From an uncultured Euryhalocaulis sp. (GTDB lineage Bacteria > Pseudomonadota > Alphaproteobacteria > Caulobacterales > Maricaulaceae), in NCBI GenBank assembly GCA_913055605.1, contig CAJXKJ010000007.1, forward strand, positions 18,243 through 82,242: a stretch of 64,000 bases of DNA, written 5' to 3'. Position 1 is the stretch's first letter. Each line of letters opens with the position of its first letter. The notes beneath the pieces were generated by a model, which was not told the origin of the DNA, searched no databases, and saw only the letters and a program-made list of their open reading frames with translations. Both the position numbers and the translations under genes were made by a program. This document shows positions 26,744 to 37,780 of the stretch, piece by piece.

Positions 26744-29689
26744 ATGAGCGACCGCACTTCGTTTCGGACCCTGATTCCGGGCGCCGCCCCGGCCCTTGGG
26801 GCGGGCCTGACCCTGCTGCTGGTGGCCTGCGGCGACAATGCGCCGTCCGCGCCGGACCTGCCCGATCCGGGCGAGCCGGAGCTGAGCGAGGCCGCGCCGG
26901 AGGACAGCGCGCCCCAGATCGACATCGCCGATGCGCGCTTCCCGCAGGAATACAGCGATATCAGCGTCGATCCCGCGGTCCGCTATGGCGAGCTGGAGAA
27001 CGGGTTCCGCTACGCCATTCTGGAGAACGATACGCCGAGCGGCACCGCGGCGCTGCGCCTGCGCTTCGATATCGGCGCGCTGATGGAAGGCGAGGATCAG
27101 CGGGGACTGGCGCACTTCCTGGAGCACATGGCCTTCAACGGCTCCGAGAACGTGCCCGAAGGCGAGATGATCAAGATCCTGGAGCGGCATGGCCTCGCCT
27201 TCGGCGCGGACACCAACGCCTACACCAGCTTCGGCGAGACGGTGTACATGCTGGACCTGCCGGAGACGGACGACGAGACGCTGGACGTCAGCTTCATGCT
27301 GATGGACGAGCTGAGCGCCCTGACCATCGCGCAGGACGCGGTGGACCGGGAGCGCGGCGTGGTGCTGTCGGAAATGCGCACCCGCAATTCGCCCAGCTAT
27401 CGCGCAGCGGTGGAGCAGTACGCCTATCTGCTGGACGGCACGCTGGTGCCCCAGCGCATGCCGATCGGCGTGCAGGACGTGCTGCAGAACGCGCCGGCCG
27501 AGCGCCTGCGCGACCTGTACGAGCGCTATTACACGCCGGAGCGCGCCTTCTTCGTCGCGGTCGGGGATTTCGATCCGGACGATATCGAACAGCGCATCAT
27601 GGAGGCGTTCGCGGACTGGGAAGAACCGGCCAACGCCGGGGCCGACCCGGATGTCGGCGCGGTTACGGCCGAGGGACCGGCCGCCGAGTTCTTCCACGAC
27701 CCGTCACTGCCGATGATGATCGACATCAATTATGTCGCGCCGGCCGAGAACCTGCCCGACATGCAGGAGACGCGGCGGGAGAACCTGTTGCAGACGCTGA
27801 GCATGGCGATGCTGAACCGGCGCTTCGACGCACTGTCGCGCGCGCCGGACGCCAAATTCCTCCAGGCCGGGGCGAACGCCGGCGAGATGGAGGACGTGGC
27901 CGACATCGCCTCTGTCACCATCTATTCGGAGCCGCAGAACTGGCAGGCGGCGATGATTGTGGCGGAGAATGAGCTGCGCCGCGCCATTGCCTACGGATTC
28001 AGCGACGCGGAGCTGGCCGAGCAGATGGCCAATCTGCGCGCCTCCCAGGAAAACGCGGCGGCGCAGGCCGATACGCGCCAGACGCCGGGCCTGGCCAGCG
28101 GCGTGGTCGGCGCGTTCGGCGGCGACCAGGTGTTCAGCCATCCGGTGGATTCGCTGGCCCGCTTCAACGCCTATACCGAGGGCCTGACGGTGGAGGAGGT
28201 CAACGAGGCCTTCCGCGAGGCCTGGGAGGGCGGCGAGCCGCTGATCTGGGTGACCTCGCCGGAGGATATCGAGGACGCGGAGGCCACGATCCTGGCCGCC
28301 TATGAGGACGCCGCCGCCATGGAGGTGGAGGCGCCGGAGGACACTGCGGCGGGCGAGTTCGCCTATCAGGATTTCGGCGAGCCGGGCGAGGTCGCCGAGC
28401 GCGATGTCGTGGAGGATCTGGGCATCGTCCGCATCCGCTTCGACAACAATGTCATGCTGAACTTCAAGCAGACCGATTTCGAGACCGGCGCGGTGCGCGC
28501 CGCCATCCGCTTCGGCGGCGGCCTCTTGGAAACGCCCGAGGACGGCGCGGCGCTGCAGATGGTGGCGTCCAGCATTCTGGGGCCGGGCGGCACCGGGGAG
28601 CATTCGCTGGACGAGCTGGACCGGCTGCTGGCCGGCAAGACGGTCAGCGCCGGCTTCGGCGCGGGCGAGGACGCCTTTTCGTCCGGCGCGCGCACCATCC
28701 CGCAGGACCTGGAGACCCAGCTTCAGGTCTGGGCGGCCTATCTGAGCGATGCGGCCTTCCGGCCCGAATCCATCAGCCAGTTCCGCCAGCGCTACGCCAT
28801 CGTCTATCCGACGATGTCGGCCACGCCGGGCTCCGTCGCCCAGCGCGACGTGCAGCAGATCCTGGCCGGCGGCGATCCGCGCTTCGGCTATCCGACGCTG
28901 GAGGCCGTGCAGGCGGTGGAGCTGGACGAGGCCCGCGCGCTGCTGCAGGACACGCTGTCCAATTCGGCGGTCGAGGTCGCCATCGTCGGCGACGTGACCG
29001 AGGAGCAGGCGGTGGCCGCCGTGGCGCGCACCCTCGGCGCGCTGCCCGAACGGGCCGCGGCGCCGGAGGAATTCGCGGACGTGCGGTCGGTCTCGTTCCC
29101 GTCGCCGGCGCCCGATCTGGTGACGCTGCGCCATGACGGCGAGGCGGACCAGGCCGCGGCGATGGTCTACTGGCCGACGCCGGACGCCGAGGACGTCGTG
29201 CTGGCCCGCAAGCTGACCCTGCTGCGCGAGGTGCTGCAGATCCGCCTGATCGAAAAGGTGCGCGAGGAGCTGGGCACGACCTATTCCCCGCGCGTGGGCA
29301 GCCAGTTCTCCCGCACCTTCCCCGGCTATGGCTATATCGGGGTGAGCATGGAGATCGACACCAGCAAGGTCGACGAGACGTTCGAGGTCGTGGACGAGAT
29401 CGCCGCCGATTTCGCCGCCGGCAATATCAGCGAGGACGAGTTCGAACGCGCCCGCCGGCCGCTGCTGGAGGGGATCGAGGAGAACCAGGAGCAGAACGGC
29501 TACTGGGCCCAGCTGCTGGCGCAGGCGCAGACCGAGCCGGACAATCTGGAGCGCCACCGGACCCAGATGGCGGACTATGAGGCGGTGACGCTGGACGATA
29601 TCAAGGCGCTGGCGCAGGAGTATCTGACGCCGGAGGCGGCCCTGCGCATCCAGATCCTGCCGCAGGACGCCGAGGGCGCGGAGCTGTAA
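26744..29689 (+). CDS. M16 family zinc metallopeptidase lipoprotein
   Basis: 981 aa, a full-length two-half M16 protein. The lipobox is LLVAC at residue 29. The catalytic HFLEH is at residues 124-128, with the distal Glu in RERGVVLSEMR. The C-terminal half is inactive-type (residues about 540-960) with the substrate-binding block REELGTTYSPRVG. Family knowledge: pitrilysin/insulinase-like, degrades peptides in the periplasm. GGGGAGA precedes the start. It lies 30 bp after the ABC protein, and an FKBP lipoprotein follows 31 bp downstream; coexpression is likely. Confidence 0.92.
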   Translation: MSDRTSFRTLIPGAAPALGAGLTLLLVACGDNAPSAPDLPDPGEPELSEAAPEDSAPQIDIADARFPQEYSDISVDPAVRYGELENGFRYAILENDTPSGTAALRLRFDIGALMEGEDQRGLAHFLEHMAFNGSENVPEGEMIKILERHGLAFGADTNAYTSFGETVYMLDLPETDDETLDVSFMLMDELSALTIAQDAVDRERGVVLSEMRTRNSPSYRAAVEQYAYLLDGTLVPQRMPIGVQDVLQNAPAERLRDLYERYYTPERAFFVAVGDFDPDDIEQRIMEAFADWEEPANAGADPDVGAVTAEGPAAEFFHDPSLPMMIDINYVAPAENLPDMQETRRENLLQTLSMAMLNRRFDALSRAPDAKFLQAGANAGEMEDVADIASVTIYSEPQNWQAAMIVAENELRRAIAYGFSDAELAEQMANLRASQENAAAQADTRQTPGLASGVVGAFGGDQVFSHPVDSLARFNAYTEGLTVEEVNEAFREAWEGGEPLIWVTSPEDIEDAEATILAAYEDAAAMEVEAPEDTAAGEFAYQDFGEPGEVAERDVVEDLGIVRIRFDNNVMLNFKQTDFETGAVRAAIRFGGGLLETPEDGAALQMVASSILGPGGTGEHSLDELDRLLAGKTVSAGFGAGEDAFSSGARTIPQDLETQLQVWAAYLSDAAFRPESISQFRQRYAIVYPTMSATPGSVAQRDVQQILAGGDPRFGYPTLEAVQAVELDEARALLQDTLSNSAVEVAIVGDVTEEQAVAAVARTLGALPERAAAPEEFADVRSVSFPSPAPDLVTLRHDGEADQAAAMVYWPTPDAEDVVLARKLTLLREVLQIRLIEKVREELGTTYSPRVGSQFSRTFPGYGYIGVSMEIDTSKVDETFEVVDEIAADFAAGNISEDEFERARRPLLEGIEENQEQNGYWAQLLAQAQTEPDNLERHRTQMADYEAVTLDDIKALAQEYLTPEAALRIQILPQDAEGAEL

Positions 29690-29720
29690 GACCCCTGAAG
29701 GGACACTGACGAGGATTCCG

Positions 29721-30437
29721 ATGAAGCGGACAGCCATGGTCGCCGCGCTCGCCATTCTGGCGGCGTGCGGACAGGAAGCGGCGGACACGGCCGAGGCCGA
29801 CGCCCCGGACGCAGCCGAAACGGACGCCGCCATCGCGGAGGCGGACACGGACGCCGTTCCAGTGGCGGACGAGCCGGAGATCGACCTGCCGACGGACGAG
29901 AGCCCGGCGGAGCGCAATCTGGCGATGTCGCGCCAGTTCCTGTCACAGAACGCCGAGCGCAGCGAGGTGACGATCACCACCAGCGGCCTTCAGTACGAGG
30001 TGTTGGAAAGCGGCCCGGCCGGTGCGGCCTCGCCGACGATGCAGAACTGGGTGTGCGTGGACTATACCGGCGCGCTGCCGGACGGGTCGGTGTTCGACTC
30101 GACGCAGGGGGCGCAGCCGCTGGCCCTGCCGCTGACCGGCATCATCCAGGGCTGGCGCGAGGCGCTGCCGCTGATGGCCGAGGGCGATGTCTGGCGGCTC
30201 TTCATTCCGCCGGAGCTGGGCTATGGCCCCAACGGCGCCGGGGCGGTGATCCCGCCGAACGCGGCGCTGGTGTTCGACATCGCGCTGCTGCGCGTGCTGG
30301 GCCCGTCCGACATCGCGGTCCTGCCCGACCGCCGGGTCGACCCGGACTGGAACTGCGCGCAGGAATTCAATCCGGACGCCGACGCCGATGCGGACGCGGA
30401 TTCCGAAGAGATGACGGACGGCGACGGGGGACAATAG
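29721..30437 (+). CDS. FKBP-type peptidyl-prolyl isomerase lipoprotein
   Basis: 238 aa. The lipobox is LAAC at about residue 16, followed by an Ala/Asp/Glu-rich linker to about residue 70. The FKBP domain (about 85-195) has VDYTGALPDGSVFDST, PLTGIIQGWREALPLM, and then IPPELGYGPNGAG. The tail is a DADADAD-type acidic run. Family knowledge: assists folding of exported proteins at prolyl bonds. It follows the M16 protease gene. Confidence 0.9.
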   Translation: MKRTAMVAALAILAACGQEAADTAEADAPDAAETDAAIAEADTDAVPVADEPEIDLPTDESPAERNLAMSRQFLSQNAERSEVTITTSGLQYEVLESGPAGAASPTMQNWVCVDYTGALPDGSVFDSTQGAQPLALPLTGIIQGWREALPLMAEGDVWRLFIPPELGYGPNGAGAVIPPNAALVFDIALLRVLGPSDIAVLPDRRVDPDWNCAQEFNPDADADADADSEEMTDGDGGQ

Positions 30438-30467
30438 CGCGGCGGTTCGAGCGCTGCGCTCTGCCCG

Positions 30468-31022
30468 ATGAAGACCGGCGAAGCGGACATCCTGATCCTG
30501 CCGGGCCTGGGCGATTCCGGACCCGAGCACTGGCAGCGGCGCTGGAGCGCGCGCTTGTCCACCGCGCGCGTGGTGGAGCAGACCGACTGGCACGCGCCCG
30601 ACCGCGACGAGTGGGTGGAGACGGTGCTGGAGGCGGTGCGCATGGCGACGCGGCCGGTGGTGCTGGTCGCCCATTCGCTGGGCGTGTCCACGGTCGTCCA
30701 CGCCGCGCACGAACTGGCCGACACCAAAGTGCGGGGCGCCTTCCTGGCCGCGCCGCCGGATCACGAGCGCGAGGGGGCGCCGGAGGCAACCGCGAGCTTC
30801 GCGCCCACGCCGCGCGACCCGCTGCCCTTTCCGTCGATGCTGGTGGCCTCCAGCGACGATCCCTATTGCGCGCTGGAGCGGGCGGAGGACATGGCCGCGG
30901 CCTGGGGCTCCGACTTCCACGTCCAGCGCAACGCCGGGCACATCAATCCGGTCTCCGGCCACGGGCCGTGGCCGGAAGGGCTGATGATGTTTGCGCGGCT
31001 GATGAAGCGGCTGAAGGCCTGA
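30468..31022 (+). CDS. RBBP9/YdeN family alpha/beta hydrolase
   Basis: 184 aa, normal family length. ILPGLGDSGPEHWQ is the N-terminal family signature, and the nucleophile elbow is AHSLG. Asp in SDDPYC and His in AGHINPVSG complete a plausible triad. Family knowledge: small serine hydrolases with unassigned substrates. It is convergent with the sqdB-like gene, 17 nt away. Confidence 0.88.
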   Translation: MKTGEADILILPGLGDSGPEHWQRRWSARLSTARVVEQTDWHAPDRDEWVETVLEAVRMATRPVVLVAHSLGVSTVVHAAHELADTKVRGAFLAAPPDHEREGAPEATASFAPTPRDPLPFPSMLVASSDDPYCALERAEDMAAAWGSDFHVQRNAGHINPVSGHGPWPEGLMMFARLMKRLKA

Positions 31023-31039
31023 AACAGACCTGAGCCGGC

Positions 31040-32236
<1,197 letters not shown>

Positions 32237-32427
32237 CATCCCTCTCGCAGTTGCGGGATGGCCCCGTGTCCCCGGGGCCTGTGCGCGCCGGACAGTTTTG
32301 GCCGGTTCGCGGAAACGTGACAAGCCCGCGTCGCCGCCCGGGGGCCCCTGAAATCATTGAAATTGCCGCGTTGTCGCGGGGGCGGGGGGCCTCTAGGGTC
32401 GCCCGCCTCGCCGAAAGGAGACCCAGC

Positions 32428-33243
32428 ATGCCCCCCGCCGAGGCTGACGCCGCCCTGCTCGAAGCGATGGCCCGCGCCGCCCTGCGGGCCGGGGAGGCCG
32501 CCATGCAGGCGCGCGAGGCGGCGCTGGAGGTGCGCCACAAGACCGACGACAGCCCGGTGACCGGCGCCGATCTGGCGGCCGAGGCGGTGGCGCTGGAAAT
32601 CCTCTCCGTGGCGGCGCCGGACATTCCGGTCGTTGCCGAGGAGCGGGTCTGCGCCGGGGATATCCCGGACACGGACGGCGAATTCTTTCTGGTCGACGCG
32701 CTGGACGGCACCAAGGAGTTCATCCGGGGCGGGGACGACTTCACGGCCAATGTCGCCCTGATCCGCGGCGGGCGCCCGGTGATGGGCGCGGTCGCCCAGC
32801 CGGCGGCGCAGATCCTGTACGGCGGCGGGCCGGAGGGCGCCTGGCGCCAGCAGGCCGGGACGCGCAGCGCGATCCGGGTGCGCACGGCGGACGCGGGCGC
32901 CGTCGTCGCGGTGGCCAGCAAGAGCCACCGCACGCCGGAGACCGACGCCTATCTGGCCCGCTTCGCGGTGGCCGATGCTGTGTCCATCGGATCGTCGCTG
33001 AAATTCTGCCTGCTGGCGGAGGGGCGGGCCGATCTGTATCCGCGCATGGGCCGCACCATGGAATGGGACACCGCCGCCGGCCACGCCGTGCTGCTGGCCG
33101 CGGGCGGTCTGGTTCACGTCCTGGACGCCGAGGGGCGGCAGGGCGCGCCTCTGGCCTATGGCAAGCGCAACCAGCCTAGCGACAGCGATTTCGCCAATCC
33201 GTTCTTCGTGGCGGCGGGCGATCCGGCGCTGCTGCGGGACTAG
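32428..33243 (+). CDS. cysQ: 3'(2'),5'-bisphosphate nucleotidase CysQ (inositol monophosphatase family)
   Basis: 271 aa from the ATG at 32428 with AAGGAG upstream. Metal and phosphate motifs are present: VDALDGTKEFI (about 87-97) and WDTAAGHAVL (about 212-221), with the VVAEE block between about 65 and 75. The LDGTKEF form favours CysQ over plain inositol phosphatases. Role: hydrolyses PAP, the by-product of PAPS-dependent sulfate use. It diverges from the sqdB-like gene. Its stop overlaps the galU stop on the other strand within ACTAGT. Confidence 0.85.
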   Translation: MPPAEADAALLEAMARAALRAGEAAMQAREAALEVRHKTDDSPVTGADLAAEAVALEILSVAAPDIPVVAEERVCAGDIPDTDGEFFLVDALDGTKEFIRGGDDFTANVALIRGGRPVMGAVAQPAAQILYGGGPEGAWRQQAGTRSAIRVRTADAGAVVAVASKSHRTPETDAYLARFAVADAVSIGSSLKFCLLAEGRADLYPRMGRTMEWDTAAGHAVLLAAGGLVHVLDAEGRQGAPLAYGKRNQPSDSDFANPFFVAAGDPALLRD

Positions 33244-34121
33244 TCCTCCAGCAGCGATTTCGCGACGGCGCGCGCCTCTTTCCCGATTTCCCCGTTCTTC
33301 AGGGCGAGGCCGAGGAAGGCGGTGAAATAGCCGATTTTCGATCCGCAATCATAGGTGTCGCCGGTGAACTGGACGGCGTGGAAGGGCTGGTCCTGCATCA
33401 GGCGCGCCATGGCGTCGGTCAGCTGGATCTCGCCGCCCGCGCCCGCGCCCTGATCGGCCAGCAGGCGGAAGATTTCCGGCTGCAGGATATAACGGCCGGT
33501 GATCGACAGGTTCGAGGGGGCGTCAGCGGGCTTGGGCTTTTCCACCATGCCCTGCATCCGGATGGCCCCGTCCTCCGCCGCGCCGCGCGGGTCGATCACG
33601 CCGTATTTGTCGACCTCCTCATGCGGCACTTCGTTCACCGCGATGATGTTGCCGCCGCCCACGCGCTCATAGGCCTCGGTCATCTGGGCCAGGCACGAGG
33701 GCTTGGCGTCCACGATCACGTCGGGCAGCAGCACCGCGAAAGGCTCGTGGCCGATAATGTCCCGCGCGCACCAGACCGCGTGGCCGAGGCCCAGCGGCGC
33801 CTGCTGGCGCACGAAGCTGGTGGCGCCGGCGCGCGGCGTGGCGCGGCGCACCGCCTCCAGAACCGCGGTCTTGCCCTTCTTCTCCAGCGTCGTTTCCAGC
33901 TCGAACGCCTGGTCGAAATAGTCCTCGATCGAGGATTTGTTGCGGCCGGTGACGAAGACGATGTGCTCCACCCCGGCCTCGAACGCCTCGTCCACCACGT
34001 ACTGGATGGCGGGCTGGTCGACGACGGGCAGCAATTCCTTCGGAATCGACTTGGTGGCGGGCAAGACTCGGGTGCCGAGCCCGGCGACCGGAAGCACGGC
34101 TTTGCGGATCGGTTTGGACAT
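33240..34121 (-). CDS. galU: UTP-glucose-1-phosphate uridylyltransferase
   Basis: 293 aa from the ATG at 34121. The signature AGLGTRVLPATKSIPKELLP is at the N-terminus, followed by QYVVDEAFEAG, VTGRNKSSIEDYFD and the VLLPDV nucleotide loop; TGRYILQPEIF and YDCGSKIGYF complete the family pattern. Makes UDP-glucose for envelope polysaccharide and glycolipids, and is the substrate source for the adjacent sqdB-like enzyme. It diverges from glmM. Confidence 0.95.
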   Translation of the reverse strand: MSKPIRKAVLPVAGLGTRVLPATKSIPKELLPVVDQPAIQYVVDEAFEAGVEHIVFVTGRNKSSIEDYFDQAFELETTLEKKGKTAVLEAVRRATPRAGATSFVRQQAPLGLGHAVWCARDIIGHEPFAVLLPDVIVDAKPSCLAQMTEAYERVGGGNIIAVNEVPHEEVDKYGVIDPRGAAEDGAIRMQGMVEKPKPADAPSNLSITGRYILQPEIFRLLADQGAGAGGEIQLTDAMARLMQDQPFHAVQFTGDTYDCGSKIGYFTAFLGLALKNGEIGKEARAVAKSLLED

Positions 34122-34258
34122 GGAGCTCCTGCAGGCTGGGCGTCGATATGGACTGTAATGTCCGCGAGCAGTAAGGCCAGACGGCGGACGGGCCGAACGC
34201 GCGCACTCTATCATCCGTTAACATCGCTGTGCGACAGTACGGTGGGAGCCTCCGAAAG

Positions 34259-35611
34259 ATGACTAAACGCTATTTCGGCACCGACGGGGTGCGCGGACAG
34301 GCCAACCGGCCGCCGATGACCGCCGAGACCGCGCTGCGCCTGGGCCAGGCCGCCGGCCGGTATTTCCGGCGCGAGGCCGGCCGCCGCCACTCCGTGGTGA
34401 TCGGCAAGGATACGCGCCTGTCCGGCTATATGATCGAGACCGCGCTGGTCGCCGGCTTCACCTCCATGGGCATCGACGTATTCCAGTTCGGACCGCTGCC
34501 CACCCCGGCGGTGGCGCACATGACGCGCAGCCTGCGCGCCGATCTGGGCGTGATGATCTCCGCCTCCCACAACCGGTTCGAGGATAACGGCATCAAGCTG
34601 TTCGGGCCGGACGGGTTCAAGCTGGCCGACGCGGCGGAGCTGGAGATCGAACAGCTGATGGACCGGGGGCTGGAGGAAGAGCTGGCCGCGCCGGCCGCCC
34701 TCGGCCGCGCGACGCGGGTCGACGACGCCCAGGCCCGCTATATCGAGATCGTCAAGGCGACCTTCCCGCGCCAGCTCAATCTGAACGGATTGCGCGTGGT
34801 GGTCGATTGCGCCAACGGCGCCGCCTACAAGGTCGCGCCCAAGGCGCTGTGGGAGCTGGGAGCCGAGGTCATTCCGGTCGGCGTCCAGCCGGACGGGTTC
34901 AATATCAACGCCAAATGCGGCTCCACCGCGCCGGACCTGATGGTCGACAAGGTGCGCGAGGTTCGCGCCGACATCGGCCTGGCGCTGGACGGCGACGCCG
35001 ACCGCCTGATCGTCTGTGACGAGAAGGGAAACCTGATCGACGGCGACCAGATCCTGGGCCTCTTGGCCGGGCGGATGATGGCCGACGGCGCGCTGAAGGA
35101 CGGCGTGGTCGTGGCCACCGTCATGTCCAATCTGGGCCTGGAGCGGCACCTCAAAGATTCCGGCATGTCGCTGGAGCGGGTGCAGGTCGGCGACCGCTAT
35201 GTGGTCGAGAAGATGCGCGCCGGCGGCTACACGCTGGGCGGTGAACAGTCCGGCCATATCGTGCTGTCGGACTACGCCACGACCGGCGACGGGCTGATGG
35301 CCGGCATCCATGTGCTGGCCGCGCTGGTGCAGGCGGGCAAGCCCGCCAGCCGCGTGTTGAAGGTGTTCGATCCCGCGCCGCAAATTCTGAAAAATATCCG
35401 CTATGACGAGGACGGCGCTCCGCCGCTGGAGCGCGAATCCGTGAAGACCGCCATCCGCGCGGCGGAGGACGAACTGAACGGCGCCGGCCGGCTGCTGGTC
35501 CGCAAGTCGGGCACCGAGCCGCTGATCCGCATTATGGCCGAGGGCGACGACGAGACCCGCATCCGCCGCATCGTGGACGATCTGGCCCAGACCGTGAGCG
35601 CGGACGGCTGA
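34259..35611 (+). CDS. glmM: Phosphoglucosamine mutase
   Basis: 450 aa from the ATG at 34259. It starts [11 protein letters not shown]. The catalytic serine is in [14 protein letters not shown] (about residue 100), the metal site is DGDADR (about 245-250), the substrate loop is GGEQSGH, and the phosphate site is [10 protein letters not shown] near the C-terminus. Converts glucosamine-6-phosphate to glucosamine-1-phosphate for peptidoglycan and lipid A. It is followed by a 74-bp gap and the PQQ enzyme gene. Confidence 0.96.
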   Translation: MTKRYFGTDGVRGQANRPPMTAETALRLGQAAGRYFRREAGRRHSVVIGKDTRLSGYMIETALVAGFTSMGIDVFQFGPLPTPAVAHMTRSLRADLGVMISASHNRFEDNGIKLFGPDGFKLADAAELEIEQLMDRGLEEELAAPAALGRATRVDDAQARYIEIVKATFPRQLNLNGLRVVVDCANGAAYKVAPKALWELGAEVIPVGVQPDGFNINAKCGSTAPDLMVDKVREVRADIGLALDGDADRLIVCDEKGNLIDGDQILGLLAGRMMADGALKDGVVVATVMSNLGLERHLKDSGMSLERVQVGDRYVVEKMRAGGYTLGGEQSGHIVLSDYATTGDGLMAGIHVLAALVQAGKPASRVLKVFDPAPQILKNIRYDEDGAPPLERESVKTAIRAAEDELNGAGRLLVRKSGTEPLIRIMAEGDDETRIRRIVDDLAQTVSADG

Positions 35612-35685
35612 CCGCACGTTTGCGTCGCCCCTCTTGAGATTCCCCCGCAGGCTGGCGCACTGTCCGGTCCGGGAGGAATAACAAC

Positions 35686-37776
35686 ATGCTTCAAGCTCGC
35701 CATGCCCTGGCCCGGATTCCGGCCGTCCGCTCCATTTCCGCCAAAGCCCTGACGCTGGGCGCGTTCGCCGCGCTGGCCGCAACGGCCGCGCAGGCGCAGG
35801 ACGCCGAATGGCCGATGTATGGCGGCGCGCCGGGGGAGGCGCATTTCTCCCCCCTCACGCAGATCAACGACGAAAACGTCGGCGAACTGCGCCCGGCCTG
35901 GTTCTTCGAATACGACACCCAGCGCGGGCAGGAGGGCGAGCCGGTCGTGGTGGACGGGGTGATGTACGTCTCCACCGCCTGGTCGAAAGTCTATGCGCTG
36001 GACGCCGCGACCGGGGAGCAGGTCTGGAAATACGACCCGCAGGTGCCGGGCGAGGCCGGGCCGAAGGGCTGCTGCGACGTGGTCAATCGCGGCGTGGCGG
36101 TCGAGGACGGGCGGGTGTTCATCGGCACGTTCGACGGACGGCTGGCGGCGCTGGACGCCGCGACCGGCGCGGAGCTGTGGGTCGTCGACACGGTCGACAA
36201 TCACGCCATGGACTACACCAGCACCGGCGCGCCGCGCGTGGCGAAAGGCAAGGTCATCATCGGCAATGGCGGGTCGGAGCGCGGGGTGCGCGGCTATGTC
36301 ACCGCCTATGACGTCGCGACCGGGGAGCAGGCCTGGCGCTTCTATATCGTGCCGGGCGAACCGGGCGTGGAAGACGGCGAGGTCTCCGACGCGCCGCTGG
36401 AGGAGATGGCGCGCGAGACCTGGTCCGGCGACACTTACTGGAAAGGCGGGGGCGGCGGCGCGCCCTGGGACTCCATCGTCTATGACGAGGAATTCGACGC
36501 GCTCTATATCGGCACCGGCAACGGCGCCCCGCACAGCCATTATCTGCGCTCGGCCGGGGAGGGGGACAATCTGTTCCTGGCGTCGATCCTCGCGCTCGAC
36601 CCCGACACCGGCGAATACCGCTGGCACTACCAGCAGACGCCGGGCGACAGCTGGGACTATACCTCCGTCCAGCCGATGATCCTGGCCGACCTCGAACTGG
36701 ACGGCGAAACGCGTAAGGTGATCCTGCACGCGCCGAAGAACGGCTTTTTCTATGTCGTGGACCGGGAGACGGGCATGCCGATCTCCGCCCGCCCGTTCGT
36801 GGAGGATATCCGCTGGGCCAGCGGGATCGATCTGCAGACCTGGCGGCCGGTCGAGATCGAAGGCGCGCGCTATGTCGGCGAGTCGTTCCTGGGCAGCCCG
36901 CATGTCGGCGGGGCGCATAACTGGCAGCCCATGGCGTACAGCCCGCTGACGGGCCTCGCCTATATCCCGACGGTGAAGAATTATTTCTGGTTCAACGCGG
37001 TGGCGGGCAATCAGGAGGGCGGATCGGCCATCGCCAACCAGGCCGAAATTCCAGAGACGGACGCCTATCTTCAGGCCTTCGATCCGGTGACCGGCGAGCA
37101 GGCCTGGCGCGTGGACGCAAACGGCTGGATCCCGGATTCGGGCGGCGGCGGCGCGCTGGCCACCGCCGGCAATCTGGTGTTCCAGGGCCGCGGCGACATC
37201 ACCGGCGAGATGCTGGCCATCGCGGCGGACAGCGGCGAAGTGCTGTGGCGCTGGGACACGCCCAACGCGGTGATGGCCGCGCCGGTCACCTATACGATCG
37301 ACGGGCGGCAATATGTGGCGGTGTCGACCGGCGGGGGCGGCGGCGGCGCGCCGCTGATGGGCTCCACCAACCCGCCGCGGGAGCAGCAGCCCGGCCGGAT
37401 GATCGTGTTCACGCTGAATGGCGAGGGGGATTTGCCGCCCGCGCCCCCGCTGGCCGGTCCCGCCACCGATCCGGACGAGGAGTTCGACGCCGCGCGCGCG
37501 GCGCAGGGCGCGGGCATGTACGCCGGCAATTGCGGCATGTGCCACGGCATGCCGGGGATGCAGAGCAATATCATCACCGATCTGCGCCGCTCCCCGCTGA
37601 TCGCCAGCCCCGACGCCTTCATGGCGGTGGTGCATGACGGGGCGCTGATCCCGATGGGCATGCGCAGCTTCGAGGGCAGCCTGACGCCGGAGCAGATCGA
37701 GACGATCCGGCAATATCTGGGCACGGCTTCGCAGCAACTGGCCGAGGATCAGCGCAACGGGGTGCCGGAGCGCTAG
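35686..37776 (+). CDS. PQQ-dependent quinohemoprotein dehydrogenase with C-terminal cytochrome c
   Basis: 696 aa. A signal peptide ends at TAAQAQD. The beta-propeller (about 35-590) shows repeated tryptophan-docking sequences such as ALDAATGEQVWKY and AYDVATGEQAWRF. GCCDVV has the adjacent-cysteine disulfide of PQQ alcohol dehydrogenases, with IGNGGSERGVRGYV and TPGDSWDYT carrying the likely catalytic Asp. The C-terminal domain has a single haem motif CGMCH (616-620). AGGAATAA lies before the ATG. Role: periplasmic oxidation of an alcohol or related substrate. The substrate and the source of PQQ are not shown in the window. Confidence 0.92.
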   Translation: MLQARHALARIPAVRSISAKALTLGAFAALAATAAQAQDAEWPMYGGAPGEAHFSPLTQINDENVGELRPAWFFEYDTQRGQEGEPVVVDGVMYVSTAWSKVYALDAATGEQVWKYDPQVPGEAGPKGCCDVVNRGVAVEDGRVFIGTFDGRLAALDAATGAELWVVDTVDNHAMDYTSTGAPRVAKGKVIIGNGGSERGVRGYVTAYDVATGEQAWRFYIVPGEPGVEDGEVSDAPLEEMARETWSGDTYWKGGGGGAPWDSIVYDEEFDALYIGTGNGAPHSHYLRSAGEGDNLFLASILALDPDTGEYRWHYQQTPGDSWDYTSVQPMILADLELDGETRKVILHAPKNGFFYVVDRETGMPISARPFVEDIRWASGIDLQTWRPVEIEGARYVGESFLGSPHVGGAHNWQPMAYSPLTGLAYIPTVKNYFWFNAVAGNQEGGSAIANQAEIPETDAYLQAFDPVTGEQAWRVDANGWIPDSGGGGALATAGNLVFQGRGDITGEMLAIAADSGEVLWRWDTPNAVMAAPVTYTIDGRQYVAVSTGGGGGGAPLMGSTNPPREQQPGRMIVFTLNGEGDLPPAPPLAGPATDPDEEFDAARAAQGAGMYAGNCGMCHGMPGMQSNIITDLRRSPLIASPDAFMAVVHDGALIPMGMRSFEGSLTPEQIETIRQYLGTASQQLAEDQRNGVPER

Positions 37777-37780
37777 GGGC